A stretch of DNA of 64,000 nt from positions 10,073,082-10,137,081 of the forward strand of contig NC_071397.1 in assembly GCF_022682495.2 (NCBI RefSeq), in the 5' to 3' direction. A model generated the notes under the pieces. That model ran no database searches, had not been told where the DNA came from, and saw only the letters and a list, made by a program, of their open reading frames with translations. Below are positions 1 through 11,262 of this stretch, piece after piece. The DNA comes from Desmodus rotundus. Its lineage: Eukaryota > Chordata > Mammalia > Chiroptera > Phyllostomidae. Made by a program: the position numbers and the translations under genes. Every line of letters starts with the position of its first letter. Within the stretch, counting starts at the first letter, position 1.

Positions 1-206
1 CTCAGCTCCTCTAATGTCCCTGTGTGACCTCCCCTTGCTTCACTGTGTCCCTCATCCTTGTGTCTGTTCTCCCCTCTCTCCTTTACTTGCCCTCATTTCT
101 CCCACCTTTCCTCTCATGCCATCCGTTTCTCATTATTCCCTTCTTCTCCTCCCCGTGTCTCCCATTCTCACCCATCTCCCTCTTCCCCACCCACGAACCC
201 CACCAG

Positions 207-2604
207 CTAGGCACTGGCTGGCTGACCCAGGGGAGCGTGGAGTTCCAGGATGTGGTGCTGGTGTACCGGCCAGGGCTGCCAAATGCCCTGGATGGGGTGA
301 CCTTCCGCGTACAGCCTGGAGAGAAGTTGGGCATCGTGGGCCGCACGGGCTCTGGCAAGTCTTCCCTGCTGTCAGTGCTCTTCCGGCTGCTGGAACCCAG
401 TTCGGGGCGAGTGCTCCTGGATGGAGTAGACACCAGCCAGCTGGAGCTGGCTGAGCTCAGGTCTGGGGTAGCGAGAAGAAGAGAACCAGACTACTGGCAC
501 TTAGAAGGAGGCCTAGCCAGGAAGGCTTTGCATAAACTTAGGGCAGCCAGGGGCGGCTGGCGGCGAGAAGGGGGATAGGACAAGCAGGCGAGGAGAGTGA
601 GCTCCCAGTGCTGAGGTCCAGGGTTAGAGCTGTGGTCTCGAGGTCTTTACTCTGACCCAGGCCCACCTTTCCAGCTCCATCTTTCTTGTACTTCCCAGTA
701 TGCCCCCTGCATTCTAGACCACCAGTCCCTGTACCCTGAATGAGAGCCTCCCAGTTCTGCGCCCAAGACACTCATCCCCCCCACACCCTTAGGCTTGGTG
801 GGTGCTGTTCTGGACAGCTCAAGACCTGGGCCAGTTGCCCAGGCCACAAGAGGCCACATCTGGGGCTAAACACCCCTCCACCACCCCCAGGTTAGCCTAG
901 TGTCATTTTCTCTGCATTCCACGATGTGGGAAAGGTAGAGAAGCCCTGTTCTGAAGCCCATTACTGATCCCAGGCCTTGGCCCTGCCTTTGCCACCTTTC
1001 CTAACTTGGGGCGGCCTTACATTAGAGCTCCACCCTATGGCTCCCCAGGACCGTTTCCAGGCCCTCCAACCCTGACGTGTCCCTGCCCTACTATTTGAAC
1101 TCTGCTCATTCCTTGCCACTGCTGCTGTGCCAGTGTCTGTGGGAGTCAGGGCGACACTTGGCCCACTCTTGTTCTCCGTGCGTGGTGGCTCAGGGAGATG
1201 TACGCTCCTTAAAGACAGAGTCTAGGCCTTGGTTTCTCTGGTTTTCCTCAAAGTACCTGCATGGTTCCAGAACATGGCTGACCAACTGGGGCGCAGAGTG
1301 AGGGTTACATTCAGGTCTTCTCCCTAAGTGTTCCTGGGGGTGCTGGACCTATAGCTAAAACCTGTGCTGGGAGCCACAGTGATCACATCTTCAGCCTAGA
1401 CCCCATGTGCGGTCCCCTCCTTGTTCCCCAGATCCCAGCTGGCTATCATCCCCCAGGAGCCCTTTTTGTTCAGTGGGACTGTTCGGGAAAACCTGGACCC
1501 CCGTGGCCTGTATGAGGACCTGGCCCTGTGGCAGGCTCTGGAGCAGTGCCACCTGAGTGAGGTGATCACATCCATGGGTGAGTACCAGGCCCTACCCTGC
1601 AGAGTGGAAGAGGAGGAAGCAGGGAGGGGGCATGGAGAGGCCTGGGACCCAGAGGTGAAGTGCTGTGCCTTGCAGGCGGTCTGGATGGTGAGCTGGGCGA
1701 GGGGGGCCGGAGCTTATCGCTGGGGCAGAGGCAGCTGCTGTGTCTAGCCAGGGCTCTCCTCACAGATGCCAAGGTAAGGTGAGAGGAAGGGACATTTGAG
1801 AGGGCCGGGAAGAAGGCAGAGGCATGTGAGGGGTGAGGAAGTGAGTTGGGGAGAGGTCTCGGGGGACCAAGTTAGTTTTCATTTTAGAGCTGGAGGTGGG
1901 GAGCTGTAGGCTGGGCCGGGCCCAGTGCAAGGTAGGCGCTGGTGCTTGGGCAGGAGCCAAGGCTAACCCGCTTCCCTGTCCTCCCGCCCACCCCTCCACA
2001 TGTCCCAGGTCCTGTGCATCGATGAGGCCACGGCGAGTGTGGACCAGAAGACAGACCAGCTGCTCCAGCAGACCATCTGCAAACGCTTTGCCAACAAGAC
2101 AGTGCTGACCATTGCGCACAGGTGTGCAAGTGTCTAGTGTGAGACTCTGGTCAGAGGCTGTGGTGTCAGGTACCCCAGGGGCCAGGGCCCTAGAGATTCC
2201 AAACCCCTGTGAACCTCAGCTCCTCGCTCTCATGGCACTTGTCTGAAGGAACCTGCGGCCCCCACCCCCCAGCAGAGCCAGGGATAAAGTCTGTGGGCAG
2301 ATCAGTGGTATTCAAGGGAGGAGAGGAGGGAATGAGGGTCAGCTTTCTGCTGTCGGATGTGGCCCTCCATCCCCCTCACAGACCACCCCTCCCACACAGG
2401 CTCGGCACTATCCTGAACTCTGACCGGGTGCTGGTGCTGCAAGCTGGGAGGGTCGCGGAGCTGGACTCCCCGGCCGCCCTGCGCAACCGGCCCCACTCTC
2501 TGTTCCAGCAGCTGTTGCAGAGCAGCCAGCAGGGAGCCTGCTCCTCCCGTGAGGACACAGCAGGGTCCCCACCCTCCAGGGTCTCCCCTCTGCTGGGTGT
2601 CTGA
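207..2604 (+). CDS. ABCC10: ABCC10 (MRP7) C-terminal exons, ABC transporter second nucleotide-binding domain; 5' part lies outside the window
   Basis: This is the 3' end of an ABCC-family ATP-driven membrane exporter; ABCC10/MRP7 transports lipophilic anions and drugs. Five coding exons are seen at 207-460 (the acceptor AG may be at 205-206 or 209-210), 1432-1577, 1676-1773, 2009-2121 and 2400-2604, and all phases join cleanly. Together they encode most of the second nucleotide-binding domain. In order they carry Walker A (GRTGSGKSS), the Q-loop ([19 protein letters not shown]), the ABC signature (LSLGQRQ), Walker B ([12 protein letters not shown]) and the H-loop (TIAHR). All catalytic residues are intact. 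The final exon ends after [12 protein letters not shown] with a further 22-residue tail and TGA at 2602-2604. That tail differs from the short human ending as I recall it. Transmembrane domains and NBD1 are upstream of the window. The family is certain; the ABCC10 assignment rests on sequence match and synteny with DLK2. Confidence 0.97.
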
Positions 2605-2880
2605 GAGCAGAGGTGTGTTTACATTCTCCCCCACGGCTCTACCTCACCAGCACTGCCAAGAGAGGAGGAGGTGTCACCAGTTCCTCTTTGAGAACCACTC
2701 CTAAGGCAGTGCCCCACGGTTTCCCCAGAACCAGGCCTCTGCTCTGGCCCTCTTATATCTGAGACTGCAGGCAGGTTTTTCTGGCCAAGGAGCCTGCTTA
2801 TAATTTCATACTTTTATTGGATAAAATTCCCATCTTACAGTCTGTGTATTAAAAAAATAATATTTCTTGTGTGAGGCTGC
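2605..2880 (+). other. ABCC10: ABCC10 3' UTR with ATTAAA poly(A) signal
   Basis: This is non-coding sequence after the ABCC10 stop. A variant poly(A) signal ATTAAA lies at 2848-2853, followed by a T-rich, GT-containing stretch. The exact cleavage site is inferred. Confidence 0.6.
2813..2818 (-). terminator. DLK2: DLK2 poly(A) signal (AATAAA on the minus strand)
   Basis: The plus strand reads TTTATT, giving AATAAA in the DLK2 sense, about 140 bases after the DLK2 stop. The signal lies inside the ABCC10 3' UTR. Confidence 0.65.
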
Positions 2881-2959
2881 TGAGGGGTGGTAAGAAAGGA
2901 CCACTCCGGTCTGAGGGGCAGAGGAGGTGAAGGAGGGGGCGCGGAAGCCCCCACATCCA

Positions 2960-5694
2960 TCACAGTGCTGTGGTCTTTCCCGGCTCAGGGGGCAGGTCTG
3001 GCGGCAAGGGGGGCCCCGCAGGCAGCATGCTAACCTGACACCCCTGGTCCTGGCGCGCCGGGGCGTAGTGTGGTGCAGGGTAGCAACAGGGTCCAGGGGG
3101 GCAGACGCCCCGGCGCCAGGCCCTCAGGGTCAGCAACACCGTGGACAGGACCAGGGCAGCAGTGAGCGCCCCAAACACCACCATGGCCACCAGGCCAGAC
3201 TCACCCAGCCCCGCCTCGTGCCTCCGTACCACCTCCTTCACTGAGATGCGCAGCAGACCAGCCCCTGCACTGTGAGGGACAGGCCCCGTGGCAGGCCCCA
3301 CCACAGCTGAAGTGGGCCCTGGGGGGATGTCTGCCATGGTGGCAGGGTCTGGGACAGGTAAGACTAGCTCACAAGTCTTGCCGCCGTAGCCACTGGGACA
3401 CAGACAGTCGAAGTCATGGACACGGTCCCGACAGCGGGCCCCTCTCTGGCATGGACGGCTGGCACAGTCATCCAGGTTGATGGTGCAGAAGCGACCAGCA
3501 AAGCCCTCGGGGCAGAGGCAGGAGAAGCGGTTTACTCCGTCCACGCAGGTGGCGCCGTTAGCACAAGGCCGCATCAGACAGTCGTCTACGTTCACCTCGC
3601 AGTGGGCACCCACAAAGCCTGCCAAGCAGCGGCACGTGAAGTTGAGGGCAAAGCCCTGGTCATCCTGGCACTGCCCGCCATTCTGGCATGGGGAGCTGGG
3701 GTGGAGGTGGGAGAGGGCTTTGATACGGACTCACACCTGCACGGTAGCCCAGGTCAGCATGCTGACCACCGCCACCTCACCCCCTTCCAGCAATGTCATG
3801 CTAAGCCACACTCTGAGCCTCCAATGCCGCCTTTAAAAAATGGGAATACAAGTAGTACCCAGCTTCCACACTGAGGGTTAAATGAGATCACCCAATGTCA
3901 AGCAGTTAGCGTGGGGCTTGGCCTGAATGTGAGGCTAAGGCAAGTGTACTGTCACCCCGCTGACACTGGAGTGCCTCTGCAGGCCTGTCTCCTTGTGCAC
4001 ACAGGGAGGTGGAAGGCTGCTCTGTGGAACATCTTAGCGGCCACGTGGCAGCTTTCCTGGGAGGATGAGGGGATCCGAGGTCCTCAACCTCCCCCACCCC
4101 AACAGCCAGAGCAGTCACACACTGGTCTGTTACACCTCCAGTTGCTGGAGATTTTTGTTGAAGAAATGGTTCAGGTGGTATAAAAAAGCTGAGAAACCCT
4201 GAACGAGGGACACTTCAGCAGGCTGGGGTTTTATCCTCTGGTGCCCCCAGGACTTCTGACCCTCAGCCCTACAACTTCACCACCACCCCCTCAGCAGTGC
4301 TGTCTAACCCTGAACTCACCCTGCCTGCTCACAGGGTCCGGTCTTGCGCTCACAGTCCCGCCCATGGAAGCCGGGTGGGCACACACAGTGGTACTCGCCG
4401 CCCCCGTCATATACACACTGGCCTCCGTTCCGGCAGGGAGACTGCATGGTACAGATGTGCTCATCTACAGAGAGACAGGGAAGGCTCCGAGATAGCCCCT
4501 TACATCTGGCACCCAGACCTGCCCAGGCCCCACCTACAGCTCTGTGGATGCAGCTTACATGGCAAACCCACCCAGGCTGGTGCAGTGTGGTGGGAAAACA
4601 ACACCGAGTTCGGAACCGGCAGCTCCTAGCTCTGACAACGTCAGTGTCTCAGAGTGACTGGGCAAGTTCTACCTCACCTGTGGGCCTCGGCTTCCTCATC
4701 TGAAAGATGAGTACAATTTTCTGCAGCTGCCATGCCTACCGCATGGGGTTAGGTTAAGGGCCAATTCAGACACAGATAGGTCTAGTCTAAATGGTTAAAT
4801 ACCCTGCGCTTGAGTGGGTAAGCTGGACCAAATAAATACAAATGGATGTTCTCCCAAGACACATGGGCTCTTCAGACCAACAGCTGCCCCTGCCCCCCTA
4901 CCTTTGTCACAGAACTTGCCCGCCCAGCCACTGTGACAGATGCACTGCCAGGGCTGGTGGCAGGAACCGTGCTGGCAGCCAGGCATCCTCACGCAGCGCT
5001 CACAGTGCAGCCCCTCCCAGCCTGGGTCACACCTGATGGGGAGAAGCACAGGCTCAGGGCTCAGGGCTCAGGGCTCCGGGTAGTGGGTGTGAGGAAAAGG
5101 AGGCAGAACCAGAGCTTTTGGAGAACAGGAGGACATGTGACAGTCCCTAAGCAGAAGCAGGCCCATCCCAGAGAGGTGTGGGCTGTGCAGGTCACATATA
5201 TGGAATCAGACCATCTGACAGGAGCACTCAAGTCCTGAGCCTGCACTTTGTCTAATCTCTCTGAGCCTCAGTTTCCTCATCTGTAAATTGGGGATACACT
5301 TTGCAGGGATGTGTTAATGAAGAAACTAAGATCTGTCTGTAAATGCTCCCAATATCAGTCCTGGCATATGTGAGGCTGATAATTTTTTTTTTTAAAAGCG
5401 TGACCCTGAGCCCTGGCTTGTGTGGCTCAGTGGGTTGAGTGCCGGCCTGTGAACCAAAAGGTCACAGATTCGAGTCCCAGGCAGGGCACAGGCCTGGGTT
5501 TCAGGCCAGATCCCTGGTTGAGGGCGTGTGAGAAGCTACAAACAACTGTTTCTCTAGCACATTGCCGTTTCTCTCTTCCCTCTCTCTGAAAATAAATAAG
5601 TAAAATCTTAAAAAAAAACAAAAAGAGTGATCCTGAAAGATCATCAGGACTATCTTCCTACCCTGATTCCCGGGCCTTAATTAAAAAAAAAGAA

Positions 5695-5730
<36 letters not shown>

Positions 5731-6720
5731 AATCCTCTTCAAGGATGGAGAGTCGGAAGCACCCCCAGCACCTCCAGCAACTTACCCTCTCCGCTCATTT
5801 CCTTGTCCAACCAGACACATTTCCCTCCTGCTACAGAATTTGCCCAACCCCCACCCCAGTGAGTCAATTACTGAAATTCATCAAGGAAGATGCTCTTTCA
5901 TAAGTACTGCTCCCATCGACCTCACCAGCAGCCTTTCTCTTCCAGGCCCAACCAATTCTCTTTACATCTTTCCTTTCCCTCTCCCTTTCCTCTCAATCTC
6001 CTAACTCTGTCAAGCTTCAGGTCTTTCTCCCAGTATCTTGCGGAGGAATGTTTCAGAATTTCTGGGTCAGACTTGGGAGAGAGTAAAAAAAGGGAGAGAC
6101 GTAAGCTGGAAGAAGGAAAAGAGTCAAGGCAAAGGGGACTGGGGACGGGTGAGGCTGGCCAATCTGCCCTGTGGGCCATGGGGGGATGGGGAGTGCACGG
6201 TAGGGTCTTAAGCCCCTAGACGCCTGCCCTGGGGCCAGACCCGGGGTGTGGATGTGAAGGGGTGGGAAATGGGGAGGAAAGGGGTTAGGAGCACGTGCTC
6301 AGAAGAGGTACCTGCAGGAGCCGTCAGGCTCACAGAAGCCGTGGGCCAGGTCACAGTGGGAACTGCAGTCATCGGCTGCAAGAGATTGATGTGGAAGAAG
6401 TGAGCCGGGGGTCCGGGCTGGGTTCCCTGAGATGCAGGCTTGGGAGAGGATGCAGGGTTCCAGTAATTGGGTGGGCTCAGCTCTGGGGCAGCGCAAAAGA
6501 GACTGGTTTCTTTCCAAAGGGACACCTAGGTTTCAGCAGCCCCTTGGGTCCGAACGGCTGCAGGGATGTCTCCGGCCGACAGAGGCCAACGTGCAAGCAA
6601 GGGACACCGGGAGAGGGTGGCGGCCTGGGCGGGGGCGCGCTCACCTACGGCAGGCTGAACGAGTGCCCACAGGGCGCACAACAGGCACATGAGATGCAGG
6701 CAGCGGCAGCCGCTGGGCAT
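2960..6720 (-). CDS. DLK2: DLK2, delta-like non-canonical Notch ligand 2 (EGFL9)
   Basis: A type I membrane protein with EGF-like repeats that modulates Notch signalling and adipogenesis, and the paralogue of DLK1. Coding exons on the minus strand are 6720-6645, 6375-6312, 5032-4902, 4464-4320 and 3695-2960. Phases join to give 383 residues, the usual family length. The start MPSGCRC opens a leucine-rich signal peptide of about 26 residues. Six EGF-like repeats follow at roughly 27-248, with cysteine patterns such as CVRMPGCQHGSC, CRNGGQCVYDGGGEYHC, CANGATCVDG and CQRGARC. A Pro/Ala-rich stalk precedes one membrane segment at about 307-329 (LVAMVVFGALTAALVL). The cytoplasmic tail ends in LPPEPGKTTAL. 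There is no DSL domain, as expected for the DLK subgroup. The last exon starts at a clean acceptor after a pyrimidine tract. Alternative DLK1 is excluded by the C-terminal tail and synteny. Confidence 0.98.
4600..4740 (+). repeat. MIR SINE relic
   Basis: Degraded MIR core with the recognisable 'CTCGGCTTCCTCATCTG' block, in DLK2 intron sequence. Confidence 0.6.
5049..5079. repeat. Short tandem repeat, GGGCTCA unit
   Basis: About four head-to-tail copies of a 7-base unit (GGCTCAG phase) lie just upstream of a DLK2 exon on the minus strand. Confidence 0.7.
5235..5335 (+). repeat. MIR SINE relic
   Basis: The MIR core 'CTCTGAGCCTCAGTTTCC' followed by CATCTGTAAATTGGGGAT is clear. Confidence 0.7.
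5410..5620 (+). mobile_element. VES SINE (bat tRNA-derived) with target-site duplication
   Basis: A full-length VES unit: head CCCTGGCTTGTGTGGCTCAG, internal tRNA-like box (GATTCGAGTCCCAGGCAGGG), pyrimidine-rich 3' part and an AATAAATAAGTAAAATCTT-type A-rich tail. It is flanked by 16-base near-identical repeats at 5394-5409 and 5621-5636 (2 mismatches). It sits inside a DLK2 intron, antisense to the gene. Confidence 0.93.
5682..5732. repeat. (GAAA)n microsatellite
   Basis: A run of GAAA units following an A-rich stretch. Confidence 0.95.
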
Positions 6721-6775
6721 GGTCAGCGCCGGCCCCGAGAAGGACGGATGGATGGACGGCCGGACGTGCGGACAC
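6721..6775 (-). other. DLK2: DLK2 5' UTR part of the first coding exon (predicted)
   Basis: Immediately upstream of the DLK2 ATG, the minus strand carries an acceptor-like CCCACAG at 6782-6776, so the coding exon probably begins at 6775. This fits the family's arrangement of a non-coding first exon. It is inferred from splice-site inspection only. Confidence 0.45.
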
Positions 6776-6899
6776 CTGTGGGACAACACAGGCTGGCAGG
6801 CGGTCGGACGCGGATAGAGCTGCACGGATTGTGATTCCGAGTGATAGGAGCCGAGGGGGAGAGGGACGCCCAGACAGAAGAAGGGAGTGGGGGTGGCGG

Positions 6900-7610
6900 G
6901 AAGGCTGGGGCGGAGTGAAGGGTTGAGGCGGCAAGGGTTTGGGGACAGGACCCGGCAAAGAGGTGAAGGATGGGCAGCGTGGAGTGAGGCCAGGGCGCGC
7001 GAAGGGCTGGAGCTGGGCGGCCTTGAGGACACCGGCTGCGTTCCCGGCAGCGAGCAGCGTCGGATCCCACCCTTGACTTCAACCAGTACTCGCTCCCACG
7101 TCCCCTTCCCATCTTGGCCACGCTCAGCTCGGCCACAGCGCTCGGCCTGGAGTCCCGGAGCGCCCATCGTCCTACGCGTCCCTGCCCTCACGGTCCTCAC
7201 CTCCGGCTGGGAAGCGGCGCAATCGGGGCGCAGAGCAAGGCCGGATCCGACGGACTCCGCCGTGGGGCCAAGCTGGGGCGCAGGGCCGCCCCTAGCGGGC
7301 GGTGAGGCCGGGCGCCGAGGCGGCTGCCATGAGAGCCGAGCGCTCAGGAATCTGGGGCTCAAGGCGACCCCGAGAGGCGGTGGTGGCGGCGGCGGCTCCC
7401 CGCGGCGTGCGTTCAGGCCGCCTGCCAGGGGCGGCGTGTGCCGGCGGATCCCGGCTACGCACTGCCCTCCCCGGGCTGCTGCCTGCCCGCCCCCCACCCC
7501 CCTGCGGCGCGCGGCGCACACCTCGCCACCGCCGCGCTCGGCGTTCGCCCCTTTCTCCGCTGCCTCGCTCTCCCGGGGGCCCCCACCCTCCGCTGCCACC
7601 TAACCTCTTC
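6900..7610 (-). promoter_or_regulatory. DLK2: CpG-rich 5' region of DLK2, with candidate non-coding first exon ending at 7201
   Basis: This is GC- and CpG-dense sequence without repeats upstream of DLK2. A good minus-strand donor (CCGGAG followed by GTGAGG) lies at 7201/7200, which could end a non-coding exon 1 starting somewhere around 7300-7330. Long open frames on both strands here are what GC-rich DNA gives by chance. The exact start site cannot be read from sequence. Confidence 0.5.
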
Positions 7611-7699
7611 GAACCTTGCTTTCTTCATCGAAAGGAGGAAATTATGGGAGTCTAAAAACGGGAGCAGGCTGTAAAGTGCCGGCCAGATGTGCGCAGCCC

Positions 7700-9600
7700 T
7701 ATTATTCTCCCATCTTGCATCCCGGCTCTGCTGACCCGCGCCCCTCACCGCCGCCCCACCTTTGCTCTCAGCGGTCCGCTTCCCATTACGCGTCTCATAT
7801 GTATCCCATACACGCTCAGTGCACAGCGCCGCTCCCGCCCTCCCCCTGTCATCAGCCCACGCCTCCTCCGTTGGTAAATCCTCCATCACCTGCTTCCAGC
7901 GTCTGTGCCTCTCCTCCGCTCTGTCCGCTTCTTTCTCTCTTCATCGCAATCCGCAGCCTTCCAGGATCAACCTATGCCCATCTGCATATCAGCCCCCACC
8001 CCATCCCTGCCTCTGTCAAGTTCGTTATTCCCACCACAACGATCCTTCCCGTGACCGCTCCTAGAAGCCCCCCTGGAGTGGGAATGCCCCTGACTCTGTA
8101 AATGTGGCCCCCACCCCAGTTCCCACTTCTGTACCCCGGATCACAACCATTCTTGAACTCAGACTAATCGTCAAACGCCCCAAACCAGATAGCAGACTGA
8201 AAGAGTTCTGTGGGGAGAGTGGAGGAGGACTCTGTTCTAGGCTAATAGCTCAGATCCCTGTGCAAGGCCAGGCCAGGCCAGGCCACAGTTTCTTGTTTGC
8301 GCAGATCAAAAGGGCAGAGGTTAGGAAAGCCACCTAAGCCTCCCGATCAAGATTTCACCATCTTCGAGTTCCAAATATTGGAAGGGGGAGTCTCTAGTTC
8401 GTGCAGACAGCTTCCTACAGACACTTCCACAGGGACCGAGACCCTGGACTAATTTCTCTTGCAGTCTCCGTTGGACATAAAAGCCTCACCCACCCCATCT
8501 CTCCAGCCAGCTCCCCCGAAACTCTGGTCACCTCTTCTCTAAAGAGCTTGGATTTCAGTAATGCCATGGCTCTAACCATTTCTTTTGTTTAAATTTTTTT
8601 TTTTTAGTGAAAAATGCCAAACAACCTATAATGTCCAAAGCATGTAGTTCAAATAGATTCGGTGACCATCAAAAGTCAGCGTTTTGAAGCCTGAAGATGC
8701 CAAAAAAAAACAAAAAAAAAAAATCTAAGCTAAGAATATGTTGACTGTGGGCAGGGAGAGAAAACTCACAGTGGTGATTTTGTTCTATGATGGAATTATA
8801 GGTTATTTTTTTCATACTGGTGCTTTTCTACATTTCCCCCTTTTCGACAATGAATGTGTATAACTTTTTTATTATTATGAAATAAATTCAATCACACTGA
8901 AGAACTTTGAGAATCAAATGAAAAACATCACCCATGATCCTACTAGCATAATAAAGCCACTACTGGGTTTTTTTTTTTTTTTTTACTCCTTTTCTTTCCC
9001 AGTTGTCTTTACACAGTACCTGAAATGTTGTATCCTGGCCTTTTTTTACTCCACATAATGTAATGATTGTTCTCACGAGCATGTTTTTTTATGACTGCAT
9101 AATAGCTCATTACGTAGATCATCATCTCTCTCACCTAGCCCTCGTCGTGGGGTGCTTACAAGTGGCCCCTTACAAAACTGTGTTTACTTTTTTGCCATTA
9201 TAAATTCATTCAACAAATATTTCTGAGCACCTGCGTGCTACTACTTTGTGCTGGACACCATCCTAGGCACTGGGGACACAGCCCCCAGTTAAAAGCAGTG
9301 CCACGAGTTTTCACGCACATAGTTTTTTCCATGGTGTAGGCTCCCTCCTGAAGGCAGAGTCTGAATTGATGAGTGACAGAGTCAAAGAGCTTGTGAATAA
9401 GAAACAATTCCTTTTCCTTAATGAAATTCATTGACATTCCCTGATGAAACGCTAAAGATATTTGAAGCTTCGAAAGCTGATGGCGTCAGACAGTGCTACT
9501 TAGTACTACTCTGTCATGGTTTAAAGATTTTGGCACCTAGCTCATTGCCACTCTCTTCCCTCCCACTTCTGTCAAATTCTCGGAGATTCTTCTTGTAATA
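7700..9600. other. Upstream DLK2 flank, no gene recognised
   Basis: The first half is C-rich unique-looking sequence. From about 8590 it becomes AT-rich with several homopolymer A/T runs (e.g. 8701-8723, 8968-8985), probably an eroded L1-type relic. A MIR/L2-like 'ATTCAACAAATATTTCTGAG' block lies at about 9205-9290. I see no splice-consistent exon. Confidence 0.5.
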
Positions 9601-9604
9601 CCTT

Positions 9605-9816
9605 TTCAAAAAATTGATTTGAGAGAGAGAGAGGAAGGGGGTGGGGAGAGAGAGACAGAGAGAGGGAGAGAGCGAGAGAGAGAAACACCGATTTATAGTT
9701 CCACTTATTGATGCATCCATTGGTATTCTCGTATGCGGCCTGATGGGGGACTGAATCTGCAACCTCGGCATATCAGAACGACCCTCCAGCTAACTGAGCC
9801 ACCCAGCCAGTGTGGT
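9605..9816 (-). mobile_element. Older VES-like SINE, reverse orientation
   Basis: Reverse-oriented SINE with an A-rich/GA-rich tail side at the left and CTAACTGAGCCACCCAGCCAG at the right, the complement of the VES head. The middle carries the diverged 'CCACTTATTGATGCATCC' variant rather than the young VES body, so it is an older subfamily. Confidence 0.75.
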
Positions 9817-9899
9817 CTCTCTCTCTTCCTTCCTTCTTTCCTCCCTCCCTCCCTCTCTTTCTCTCTTTGTCTCTCTCTCTCCTTCCTTCCTTCCTTCCT
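9815..9899. repeat. Pyrimidine-rich microsatellite (CTTT/CCTT/CT mixture)
   Basis: 85 bases of interrupted CTTC, CCCT and TCTC units ending in five CCTT copies. It abuts the SINE head. Confidence 0.9.
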
Positions 9900-10797
9900 A
9901 TCATCAACATTATAGCAGAATGGTATTAAGTGAAATGTTATTCGAGGACCTGCTGTATATTCATTTTTATTATTTTCATTTTTCTTCCAATTTTAAAGTA
10001 CATAAAAATTAAAGCATTTTGTGGGTCCCTGAAATAGTTGTGGAAATTTTGCACAGCGTTTCCTGTGGATAAGTTGGCCCCGTCTCTCATCCACTGATCT
10101 TACCTTCTTTTCAGTGTCTCCGACCCCCATCTCATCTACCCTTTCCTCCTTACCCAGCTTTAATTCTAGGATCTATCATTATAATTAGTCTATTGCTTAT
10201 ACCAACTCCCTGGGCCCTCGCTGCCATCCTGTTCATCTGGTAAAACCCCACTGCTGTGCCCCCTCTAGCCTGCACCCCAGCAACTGAACGTGGCTGGAAA
10301 AACACATCTCCAAGCCTGGTCTCAAATTCATATTTTCAAACATCCTTTGTGTTGACCCTCATTTGCCTGCATTTCTCCCTGCGCCCTCTCCCACCCTGCA
10401 GACAGCTCGTTTTACCTTCGCCTCTCTGCTCCTTTCTTCTCGCTCTGCTGATGGTCTTGCTTCCAACTTCATGGAGAAAATAGAAGCAATCTGGAGAGAA
10501 TCTCCCCACGCTTCCACCCCCGACCTGCATCAGTCCCCATACACTCTGTCTTCCCTCCTGTTCTTATCTAGGTGAACGCCTCCACCTGGGCACTAGTTTC
10601 CATCCCTTCTCACCCATGCAAGTGCAGGGCTCCCCCAGTTCTCCCAGGTTTTCTGCATCATCAGTTTGCTTGTCTCTCTGAGATCATTTTCATCATCCTC
10701 TCTCCCATCTTAAAATAAGCCCCCCCAGTTCCATATTCTCTTCCAGCCACACGTTTATGCTCCCTTTACTAAAAACTCTTAAAAAATATTTGCCTAG

Positions 10798-10997
10798 CCC
10801 TGGCTGGTGTGGCTCAGTGGATTGAGTGCGGGCCTGTGAACCAAAGTGTTGCTAGTTCGATTCCTAGTCAGGGCACATGCCTGGGTTGTGGGCCAGGACC
10901 CCAGTTGGGGGCACATGAGAGGCAAGCACACATTGATGTTTCTCTCCCTCTCTTTCTCCCTCCCTTCCCCTCTCTCTAAAAATAAATAAATAAAATT
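10798..10997 (+). mobile_element. VES SINE with target-site duplication
   Basis: VES head CCCTGGCTGGTGTGGCTCAG, the GTTCGATTCCTAGTCAGGGC box and an AATAAATAAATAAAATT tail. Flanking direct repeats are near-identical at 10781-10797 and about 10998-11015. Confidence 0.95.
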
Positions 10998-11049
10998 AAA
11001 AAATATTTTGCCTAGACCTGTCTTCACTTTCTCTCTTCTCATTTTCTCT

Positions 11050-11262
11050 ATTAAATTTTCTTTAAATTCTTACCCACATCACTGGAAGATATGTTTGTTG
11101 ATTTTGAGAGAGAGAGAGAGAAACATCAATGGGTTGCCTCCCGTACACATCCCAACTGGAGACTGAACCCACAACCTGGGTATGTGCCCTGACCAGGGAT
11201 CAAACCCGCAACCTTTTGGTGTGTGGGACAATGCTGCAACCGACTGACCCACCTGGCCAGGG
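11050..11262 (-). mobile_element. VES SINE, reverse orientation, with a 17-base target-site duplication
   Basis: The complement of a VES unit, ending in CACCTGGCCAGGGC. The perfect direct repeat CTCTTCTCATTTTCTCT flanks it at 11033-11049 and 11263-11279. It lies next to a forward VES copy. Confidence 0.93.

Noticed and set aside
5410..5620. tRNA-like promoter boxes
   Set aside because: These are the A/B-box remnants of tRNA-derived SINEs. No cloverleaf with a proper anticodon and acceptor stem is present, so no tRNA gene is called.
6526..7603. Long open frames on both strands (357 aa minus, 238 aa plus) near the DLK2 5' end
   Set aside because: They lie in CpG-rich promoter DNA where stop codons are rare. 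The minus frame runs straight through the DLK2 coding exon and its splice sites in a mixture of frames, with no domain resemblance.
9815..9899. Possible CRISPR-like or satellite array
   Set aside because: It is a simple pyrimidine microsatellite without spacers. No CRISPR-type repeat-spacer structure exists anywhere in the window.
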